DNA of 5,169 nucleotides, taken from NCBI GenBank assembly GCA_018053685.1, contig JAGPKW010000067.1:1-5169 (forward strand). Reading direction: 5' to 3'. Position numbers and translations under genes: made by a program. The notes below the pieces were generated by a model. It ran no database searches and was not told where the DNA came from. It was given only the letters and a program-made list of their open reading frames with translations. Below are positions 1 to 5,169 of this stretch, piece after piece. This DNA is from Patescibacteria group bacterium (GTDB taxonomy: Bacteria > Patescibacteriota > Patescibacteriia > JAGPKW01). Position 1 is the first letter of the stretch. Each line of letters opens with the position of its first letter.

Positions 1-972
1 ATCTGATTTATCAAACTCAACAGTTTTATTTAGATCTCTTAATCTTTTTATTATATTATTCATATTAAAAGATGCTCCAGTTACTTGCTTTTTAAATCCT
101 AAATTATTTGCATAATTATCTAAATGCCCACCTTTACCAATAAAATATGAATTATTATTCTTTAATATCTCAAACTCAAAATAAAATCCATTGTAAACCT
201 CATTCTCATCAAGAAGCATTGGATCTAAAACATATGACACTTCAAGTTCATCAAGATATTCTATAATTTTCATAGAATATTCATTACAATCTTCACATAA
301 ATTTTCAATTATAAGAGGAGCCTGTGATAAAACTTTTCTACAACTTTTATTTGTACATCTAAAAACTTTCAAAGGATTCTTAGATAGATTTTTAACACAA
401 TCATTACACAAAACACTTTTTTTGGTTTTTAAAAAACTTGCAAGCTGAGCCTTGTATTTTTTATAGCATTCATCACACCCCATAATATTAACTTTTACAT
501 TAACATCAAACCCTAATTCTTTTAATAAAAAATATGATATTTTTATTATTTCTGCATCAGCAGCATAATTATTCTGTCCAGTAGCATAAAATCCAAAACG
601 ATATGGATAATCATCTGTCTTTGCTTTTTCTCCGCTACTAACACTATAAAATTTATCTATACAAAAAAATTTATAATTTATATCTTCTGCTAAATTTTTA
701 CTTAAATCATTAAGTTTTTCTATTACAGATATATTTGGTTCTGGCCTTAATATAAACTTCTCTTTTTTATTATCAAATATAATATAATCCTTATTAATGT
801 TTGGAAAACTATCAGATACTTTCTTTATATCATTCATTTTTAAAAAATCATCTAATTTTAGCTCAATATATCCATAAGATAAGCACCAATCTCTAATTCT
901 TTTTGAAATATTATTAATATAAGAAAAGTCAGTAGATATAAACAAATTATTTATTGAATTTTCTGATGCCAT
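1..972 (-). CDS. Histidyl-tRNA synthetase-like protein, catalytic motifs degenerate (partial, 3' end outside window)
   Basis: An open frame of 324 codons starts at the ATG at 972-970 and runs off the window edge without a stop. The layout is that of a class II HisRS catalytic core: a GYIEL segment (34-38) where motif 1 lies, an LRPE block (75-78), a motif 2-like region (about 104-141, ending in DAE), a cysteine-rich insertion (166-229), a DP..L..FYFEFE block (250-268) matching the RGLDYY region, and a GG..D block (281-285). The insertion has four Cys pairs (166/169, 189/192, 206/211, 226/229) and an NPL segment, as in the presumably zinc-binding insertion of many bacterial HisRS. Key residues are missing: the motif 1 proline, the motif 2 arginine (FY replaces FR), the histidine-motif arginine (D255 region) and the motif 3 arginine (N306 region). 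I therefore infer a non-catalytic paralogue rather than a working HisRS. HisZ is an alternative, but no his genes are seen. It lies 11 bp after lepB with no clear ribosome binding site. Confidence 0.8.
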   Translation of the reverse strand, partial: MASENSINNLFISTDFSYINNISKRIRDWCLSYGYIELKLDDFLKMNDIKKVSDSFPNINKDYIIFDNKKEKFILRPEPNISVIEKLNDLSKNLAEDINYKFFCIDKFYSVSSGEKAKTDDYPYRFGFYATGQNNYAADAEIIKISYFLLKELGFDVNVKVNIMGCDECYKKYKAQLASFLKTKKSVLCNDCVKNLSKNPLKVFRCTNKSCRKVLSQAPLIIENLCEDCNEYSMKIIEYLDELEVSYVLDPMLLDENEVYNGFYFEFEILKNNNSYFIGKGGHLDNYANNLGFKKQVTGASFNMNNIIKRLRDLNKTVEFDKSD

Positions 973-983
973 ATTTTTTATAT

Positions 984-1547
984 TTATTGATTATTGGTTA
1001 TATTTTTTATAATCCCGAACTTACTAAAAGGAAAACCTCTTAATAATACCTTCCCAACAATACTCTCTCTTTTTATTGATCCAAAATATCTAGAATCAAA
1101 ACTTACTGCTCTATTATCCCCCATAATAAAATAGCTATCATCTGGGACAACTTCAGTAACATCTCCCAATGTTTCAAGACCAGTTGGTAAATATGACTCA
1201 TCTAATATAAATCCATCTGGATGATCTTGATTTTTTATAGTAACTTTTCCATCTTTTACAATAACAGTTTCTCCGGGTAATCCTATTATTCTTTTTATTA
1301 AATATTCGTTATAACCTTGAGTTTTTAGCTTAAATACAATAATATCTCCCCTTTTTGGTTGTTCAAATCTATATGAAATTTCATCAATTATAAGATAATC
1401 CTTCTCATAAAAATTAGGCTCCATTGAGCTTCCCCTAACATAAAAAGGCTGTATTAAGAAATGCCTAACTAAAAAAACAATAACAAGCGCTGTTATTGTA
1501 GTTTTTAAAAAATCTTTAAAATCATCTTTTTTTTGCGAATTTTCCAT
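984..1547 (-). CDS. lepB: Signal peptidase I (type I leader peptidase, S26)
   Basis: This membrane-bound serine protease cleaves signal peptides from exported proteins on the outer face of the cytoplasmic membrane. The 187-residue product has one N-terminal membrane segment (about 16-33) after a short charged tail. The catalytic domain follows: a GSSMEP box with nucleophile Ser41; YLIKRIIGLPGE (82-93) with the general base Lys85; and GDNR..S.DSR (143-153), the box E signature. All family boxes are intact, so it should be active. The length is typical of the short Gram-positive-like form with a single anchor. The ATG at 1547-1545 is chosen because it gives a complete cytosolic tail and membrane anchor. 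No good Shine-Dalgarno precedes it; the upstream bases are A/T only. It is the first gene of a leftward unit with the HisRS-like gene and is served by a promoter in 1582-1610. Confidence 0.96.
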   Translation of the reverse strand: MENSQKKDDFKDFLKTTITALVIVFLVRHFLIQPFYVRGSSMEPNFYEKDYLIIDEISYRFEQPKRGDIIVFKLKTQGYNEYLIKRIIGLPGETVIVKDGKVTIKNQDHPDGFILDESYLPTGLETLGDVTEVVPDDSYFIMGDNRAVSFDSRYFGSIKRESIVGKVLLRGFPFSKFGIIKNITNNQ

Positions 1548-1581
1548 AAATTTTATACTTTATCCATTAAATAATATATAT

Positions 1582-1610
1582 ATTTTATCATATTTTATAG
1601 TTTAAAACAA
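1582..1610 (-). promoter_or_regulatory. Promoter for lepB and the HisRS-like gene
   Basis: Reading the minus strand, TTGTTT (1610-1605) is followed after 17 bp by TAAAAT (1587-1582). A TG one base before the -10 makes it an extended -10. The predicted start of transcription is near 1575, giving a leader of about 28 bases before the lepB ATG. This matches the sigma-70 consensus closely, but AT-rich DNA gives chance matches, so it is a prediction. Confidence 0.55.
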
Positions 1611-1613
1611 TAC

Positions 1614-1643
1614 TTGATATTTATATAATTTAACTGATATAAT
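1614..1643 (+). promoter_or_regulatory. Promoter for the LCP gene and der
   Basis: TTGATA (1614-1619) is followed after 18 bp by a perfect TATAAT (1638-1643), preceded by TG one base upstream (extended -10, TGATATAAT). Transcription should start near 1650, giving a leader of about 30 bases before the ATG at 1682. A second TATAAT at 1624-1629 lacks a good -35 and is a weaker candidate. This is the best promoter-like sequence in the only sizeable intergenic gap. Confidence 0.65.
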
Positions 1644-1681
1644 ATTGTTATTGATTTAATAAAAAATAAATAAAGCAGATA

Positions 1682-3055
1682 ATGAATAAAAAATTATTAT
1701 TGATTCCTATCGTTCTATTAGCAACAACTGGTGTAACTTTAGCTTTTGGTTTATCAAAAGAAAAAAAAATAACAATTGATGAAATATATTCTCCAAAATT
1801 AACAACAGTAGAAAATAAACAGCCAGTAAAAAATAAACAAATAACAAATATATTAATAGCAGGAATAGGTGGCGAGAATCATGATGGTGGTATGCTGACT
1901 GATACTATTATATTTACCAGCATAGATATGCAAAATAATAAAATAGCAACATTAAACATACCAAGGGATTTATATATAGATTTAGGTGATAAATATGGAT
2001 ATAACAAAATTAACAGTGCAAATGCTTTTGGAGAGCAAGAAAAACCAGGATCAGGTATGTTATTTCTACAAAATGAAGTAGAAAAAATATTAAATCAAGA
2101 TATTGATTATTATATTAGAATAGATTTTGATGGATTTAAAGACATAATAGATACATTAGGCGGTATAACAATAAATGTAGAAAGATCATTTGTTGATAAT
2201 CAATATCCAACAGAAAACTTTGGATATAAAACAATATATTTTCAAGCCGGTCCTCAAGTAATGAACGGTGAAAGAGCCTTAGAATATACAAGATCAAGGC
2301 ATGGCACTAATGGAGAAGGATCAGATTTTGCAAGATCTAAAAGGCAGCAGCAAGTTATAGAAGCAGTTAAAGATAAGATATTAAGTGAAATTAATACATA
2401 TAATCCAACAAAAATAATATCAATATTTGATGCCCTAAAAAGACATATATCAACAAATCTATCATATAAAGATATATATAATTTATATAAAATAGCAGAT
2501 AATTTTGATAATATAAAAGTAATAAATAGAACATTATCTGATACAAATGGCTATGTTTATACAACAACAACTATAGATGGAGTGTCTATTGTAAAGCCTG
2601 TTGGTAATAATTTTAATTTAATACAAGACTTAGCTATCCATATATTTGATGAAGCATACGATCCAATTAAACAACAATTAGATAATTTACCAAAGATAGT
2701 TATATTAAACGGCACTAATATTACAGGACTAGCAAGTAAAATTACAGAAGATATAAAAAATACACAGGAATTTAATATATATTATGTTGGTAATTATGAT
2801 ATAAGGAATGTTGAAGACACTATTCTTTTTGATGCATCAGGCAATACACCTCTATCTTCATTAAATCTTCTAAATCAAAAATTCAATGCTAAAATATTAT
2901 CAAGAAGATTAAATATATTTAATTCTTATGATAATATTGAGCTACAAACAGATTCTAATCTCCAAAAACTAGATCAACTACAACAATTATATAGTCAAGC
3001 AGATTTAGTCCTAATATTAGGATCAAATATTACAGAAAATAAAGCATCAATATAA
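1682..3055 (+). CDS. LytR-CpsA-Psr (LCP) family protein with C-terminal LytR_C domain
   Basis: LCP proteins are membrane-anchored enzymes that transfer lipid-linked glycopolymers (teichoic acid, capsule or arabinogalactan-type chains) onto peptidoglycan or other surface acceptors. The 457-residue product starts with a hydrophobic anchor (about 4-23) and a linker. The LCP domain spans about 54-235: ILIAGIGG (57-64), LTDT with Asp74, NIPRDLY with Arg95, the DIDYYIRIDFDGF segment (140-152), and a basic RSRHGT...DFARSKRQQQ stretch (204-224) whose arginines bind the pyrophosphate of the lipid donor in known LCP structures. A region of about 240-335 without a recognised motif follows. The C-terminal part (337-449) begins KIVILNGTNITGLASK and ends ADLVLILGSN, as in the LytR_C domain. 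All main LCP residues are present. The native acceptor and polymer cannot be read from the sequence. No clear Shine-Dalgarno is seen before the ATG. der follows after 4 bp, so the two are probably co-transcribed. Confidence 0.93.
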   Translation: MNKKLLLIPIVLLATTGVTLAFGLSKEKKITIDEIYSPKLTTVENKQPVKNKQITNILIAGIGGENHDGGMLTDTIIFTSIDMQNNKIATLNIPRDLYIDLGDKYGYNKINSANAFGEQEKPGSGMLFLQNEVEKILNQDIDYYIRIDFDGFKDIIDTLGGITINVERSFVDNQYPTENFGYKTIYFQAGPQVMNGERALEYTRSRHGTNGEGSDFARSKRQQQVIEAVKDKILSEINTYNPTKIISIFDALKRHISTNLSYKDIYNLYKIADNFDNIKVINRTLSDTNGYVYTTTTIDGVSIVKPVGNNFNLIQDLAIHIFDEAYDPIKQQLDNLPKIVILNGTNITGLASKITEDIKNTQEFNIYYVGNYDIRNVEDTILFDASGNTPLSSLNLLNQKFNAKILSRRLNIFNSYDNIELQTDSNLQKLDQLQQLYSQADLVLILGSNITENKASI

Positions 3056-3059
3056 CAAA

Positions 3060-4370
3060 ATGAAAAAAGCACAAATAGCTATAATAGGTAGAACCAATGT
3101 TGGTAAGTCTACTCTTTTTAATAAACTAATAGAAAAAAGATTATCAATTGTTACTGATATACCAAATACAACAAGAGATAGAATATATGGAAAAGTATTA
3201 TGGAGAGGAACAACCTTAGAAATTGTTGATACTGGCGGTATGGATAGTAATAATGAAGAAAAAGAGATATTATTTCAAGCAGAAAAAGCTATAAAAGAAT
3301 CAGAATTAATATTATTTGTTGTTGATGGGAAAGATGGTCTTATGCCATTTGATTTTGAAATAGCAAAAATATTAAGAAAAGAAAATAAAAAAGTAATTTT
3401 AGTTATAAACAAAACTGAAAAAATAAAAGATGAATATACAAGTGAATTCAGCTCTTTAGGATTTAAAGACTCTATATGCATATCAGCTTTAACAGGTAAA
3501 AACGTTGGAGACATGTTAGATCTTGCTATGAGCAAAATAACAATAAATAAAAAGCTTGATGAAGAAAAGCCAGAAATAAAAATAGCAATAATTGGTAAAC
3601 CAAATGTTGGTAAGTCTTCTCTACTAAATGCAATATTAAATGAAGAAAAATCAATAGTAAGCCCCAAACCTCACACAACAAGAGAATCAATAGATGCTAT
3701 ATTTAAGTATAAAGATAAAAACTTTTTAATAATAGATACAGCAGGCATTAGAAAAAAAAGTAAAGTATCATCATATATAGAAAAAGCAAGTATACATCAA
3801 AGCTTTAAAAATATAGATGAAAGCGATATAGTATTTTTTATGATAGATGTTTTAGATGAAATAGGTTCACAAGATAAAAAGCTACTAACATATATAGCAG
3901 AAAAAAAGAAGGGTTTAATTATTTTAGTTAATAAATGGGATCTTATAGAAAATAAAAGTCAGCAAGCCATAAATGAATATAAAAAATATTTAAAAAATAG
4001 TATAAAATCTGTATCTTGGGCACCTGTTATGTTTATATCAGCAAAAGATAAAATAAGGGTATATAAAACATTAGATATGGCTACTAAAGTATTTGAAAAT
4101 CAAAATAGAGTTATAGATAATAATACTTTATCAGAAACCATAAGTTTAATAATGAACAAGCAAAAACCTCATTTAAATAGAAAACATAAAATATTAAAGA
4201 TAAGAAATCCAATACAAATATCTACAAATCCACCAACATTTAGTTTAGAGATACCAAAAAAAGAAATTCTACAAAATAGTTATAGAAATTTTATAGAGAA
4301 CGAATTGAGAAAATTATTTGATTTTACTGGGACTCCAATAATAATCACAACAAGGAATAAAGAAGATTAA
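3060..4370 (+). CDS. der: Ribosome assembly GTPase Der (EngA)
   Basis: Der is an essential GTPase with two tandem G domains that helps the large ribosomal subunit mature. The 436-residue length is normal for the family. G domain 1 has GRTNVGKST (10-18), NTTRD (36-40), DTGG (57-60), a G4 box reading NKTE (117-120) and an SA G5 box (142-143). G domain 2 has GKPNVGKSS (179-187), HTTRE (205-209), DTAG (226-229), a normal NKWD (291-294) and SAK (327-329). The C-terminal KH-like domain (about 352-436) shows NPPTF (390-394), SYRNFIENELRKLF (407-420) and GTPI (424-427), all typical. The unusual point is Glu in place of the G4 Asp in domain 1. The gene starts 4 bp after the LCP stop, without a Shine-Dalgarno, so translation may be coupled. 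Its 3' end overlaps the convergent pth by 26 bp. Confidence 0.97.
   Translation: MKKAQIAIIGRTNVGKSTLFNKLIEKRLSIVTDIPNTTRDRIYGKVLWRGTTLEIVDTGGMDSNNEEKEILFQAEKAIKESELILFVVDGKDGLMPFDFEIAKILRKENKKVILVINKTEKIKDEYTSEFSSLGFKDSICISALTGKNVGDMLDLAMSKITINKKLDEEKPEIKIAIIGKPNVGKSSLLNAILNEEKSIVSPKPHTTRESIDAIFKYKDKNFLIIDTAGIRKKSKVSSYIEKASIHQSFKNIDESDIVFFMIDVLDEIGSQDKKLLTYIAEKKKGLIILVNKWDLIENKSQQAINEYKKYLKNSIKSVSWAPVMFISAKDKIRVYKTLDMATKVFENQNRVIDNNTLSETISLIMNKQKPHLNRKHKILKIRNPIQISTNPPTFSLEIPKKEILQNSYRNFIENELRKLFDFTGTPIIITTRNKED
4345..4370. other. Tail-to-tail overlap of der and pth
   Basis: The last 26 bases of der (plus strand, stop TAA at 4368-4370) are also the last 26 bases of pth (minus strand, stop TGA at 4345-4347). 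No separate terminator fits between the two converging units. No strong GC stem with a T-run is visible near either stop, so transcription probably reads into the opposite gene. Confidence 0.85.
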
Positions 4371-4881
4371 CTATTTCATCTTTTTTAGAATAGATCTTAT
4401 CCATTTCTTCTTTAGAAAAATTTTCTAAAACAAATGCATCTGTTGGCATAAAATTTAATCTTTCATTTGCTATACCAAATTTTAGCCTTTTTATTTTATT
4501 TGTCCCAATTGCTGATATTATTGACTTTATACCATTATGCCCACCAGCACTTGACTCATCTCTTATCCTAATTTTAGCAAATTCTAAATCTTTATCATCT
4601 TGCAGAATAATAATATCTTTTATATCTATTTTATAAAAATTCATTATTAAACTTAAAGCATCCCCTGATTTATTCATAAATGTTTTAGGTTTAGCTAATA
4701 TAACTTTTTCTCCAGCTATGTTTCCAATAGCTATCTCTGATTTCAATTTTTTATCATATTTGAATTCAGAAAAATTATCTTTATATTCAGATAAAAACAT
4801 ATCTAGGATTATAAATCCTATGTTGTGACGGTTATATTTATATTCTTCTCCTGGATTTCCAAGCCCTATTATTAATTTCAT
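4345..4881 (-). CDS. pth: Peptidyl-tRNA hydrolase
   Basis: Pth cleaves the ester bond of peptidyl-tRNAs that drop off the ribosome, recycling tRNA in the cytosol. The start at 4881 gives 178 residues beginning MKLIIGLGNPG, the invariant family N-terminus; an in-frame ATG 33 bases upstream would add 11 residues unlike the family and run into the preceding gene. Conserved residues are Asn9 (GLGNPG), the catalytic His19 (NRHNIGF), Asn70 (KTFMNKSG), Asp95 (LQDDKDLE, matching the Asp that orients the histidine) and Asn116 (SAGGHNG). The usual HDE triplet reads QDD here. The protein is slightly shorter than many homologues, at the C-terminus. An AAAGG about 9 bases upstream of the ATG, inside the end of the preceding gene, could act as a ribosome binding site. 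The stop of the preceding gene is one base upstream (TAATATG), so translational coupling is likely. The stop is TGA. Confidence 0.96.
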   Translation of the reverse strand: MKLIIGLGNPGEEYKYNRHNIGFIILDMFLSEYKDNFSEFKYDKKLKSEIAIGNIAGEKVILAKPKTFMNKSGDALSLIMNFYKIDIKDIIILQDDKDLEFAKIRIRDESSAGGHNGIKSIISAIGTNKIKRLKFGIANERLNFMPTDAFVLENFSKEEMDKIYSKKDEIVNLLYSLL

Positions 4882-4882
4882 A

Positions 4883-5169
4883 TTATTCAGCCTTTCTCCT
4901 GCCAATAGCAGCAAAAGGAGTTTTTAATGCTATTCTTAAATCTGTTAAAAAGGACCAATTATCAACATAATATAAATCCAATCTTAATTCTTCTTCATAG
5001 CTTAAATCGCTTCTGCCAGAAACCTGTGCAAGCCCTGTGATGCCAGGCTTTACATCCAATACTCTTAAATGTTCTTTTTTATAATTTGCAACTTCCCTTT
5101 CTTGATGTGGTCTTGGCCCAACTATACTCATATTTCCTATCAAAGCATTAAAAAATTGTGGCAGTTCAT
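4883..5169 (-). CDS. Sugar transferase (undecaprenyl-phosphate glycosyl-1-phosphate transferase), C-terminal fragment, 5' end outside window
   Basis: The last 94 residues of a bacterial sugar transferase of the WcaJ/RfbP/PglC type, which moves a sugar phosphate onto undecaprenyl phosphate at the membrane to start a surface glycan. The frame is open to the window edge: before the possible TTG start at 5143 it reads ELPQFFNAL, matching the family's DELPQ..N.L segment, so 5143 is not the real start. Visible family marks are ELPQ near the cut end, GNMSIVGPRPH with the conserved PRP, KPGITGLAQVSGR, and YYVDNWSFLTDLRIALKT before a short basic tail ending KAE. The N-terminal membrane segment and the catalytic Asp-Glu pair would lie outside the window. 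The sugar cannot be deduced. It precedes pth by one base. With the LCP protein nearby, it suggests that the cell builds and attaches a surface glycopolymer. Confidence 0.93.
   Translation of the reverse strand, partial: ELPQFFNALIGNMSIVGPRPHQEREVANYKKEHLRVLDVKPGITGLAQVSGRSDLSYEEELRLDLYYVDNWSFLTDLRIALKTPFAAIGRRKAE

Noticed and set aside
1..972. Annotating this gene as hisZ, the HisG regulatory subunit
   Set aside because: HisZ also lacks synthetase motifs, but no histidine biosynthesis gene is in the window, and the cysteine-rich insertion is typical of HisRS rather than HisZ.
3009..3022. A 14 bp perfect palindrome (TCCTAATATTAGGA)
   Set aside because: It falls in LCP codons for the conserved LVLIL strand in AT-rich DNA; there is no T-run and no second copy, so it is likely chance.
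3275..3667. A 130-codon open frame on the minus strand
   Set aside because: It lies wholly inside der, which is clearly real, and its translation is low-complexity and matches no family I know.
4345..4347. UGA as a glycine codon (code 25, as in Gracilibacteria and Absconditabacteria)
   Set aside because: No in-frame TGA occurs inside any of the six genes; conserved glycines use GGN, and the pth TGA sits where the family ends. Read-through would add only a few residues.
4804..4820. Inverted repeat with 7 bp arms and a 3-base loop
   Set aside because: It lies inside pth in codons for GFIILD; it is too short and AT-rich to be a convincing terminator or operator.
4882..4914. A longer pth start at 4914
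   Set aside because: The extra 11 residues do not resemble Pth and overlap the end of the sugar transferase; the family starts at MKLIIGLGNPG.
5141..5143. A TTG start making the sugar transferase an 86-residue protein
   Set aside because: The frame is open upstream and encodes the conserved ELPQFFNAL segment, so the gene continues past the window edge.

Overview
The window is a strongly AT-rich, gene-dense bacterial fragment. By eye, G+C is well under one third. It holds six protein genes, two of them cut by the window edges. No RNA gene, mobile element or CRISPR array is visible. The standard bacterial code (UGA as stop) fits every frame. Compact genes, near-absent Shine-Dalgarno sequences, very low GC and a divergent synthetase-like gene beside signal peptidase suggest a reduced-genome lineage, possibly of the Patescibacteria/CPR. 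That placement is inference, not proof.

Left part (1-1547, minus strand): signal peptidase I (lepB) is followed 11 bp later by a gene for a class II histidyl-tRNA-synthetase-like protein that runs out of the window at base 1. The second protein keeps the HisRS fold landmarks and a full set of four Cys pairs. Nearly all catalytic signature residues of motifs 1, 2, 3 and the histidine motifs are replaced. It is the most unusual object in the window.

Middle (1548-1681): a 134 bp divergent intergenic region carries two good sigma-70-type promoters placed back to back. One drives lepB and the HisRS-like gene; the other drives the rightward pair.

Right-middle (1682-4370, plus strand): a membrane-anchored LytR-CpsA-Psr (LCP) protein with a C-terminal LytR_C domain is followed 4 bp later by the double GTPase Der (EngA), a ribosome assembly factor. 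They look like a two-gene operon.

Right end (4345-5169, minus strand): the C-terminal part of a membrane sugar-phosphate transferase (undecaprenyl-phosphate glycosyl-1-phosphate transferase family) is followed after one base by peptidyl-tRNA hydrolase (pth). The 3' end of pth overlaps the 3' end of der by 26 bp, tail to tail.

Functionally the window mixes envelope work (protein export processing, LCP ligation of glycopolymers, lipid-linked sugar initiation) with translation work (Der, Pth, HisRS-like protein). No complete new multi-gene system is evident; the HisRS-like pseudoenzyme is the candidate for undescribed biology.
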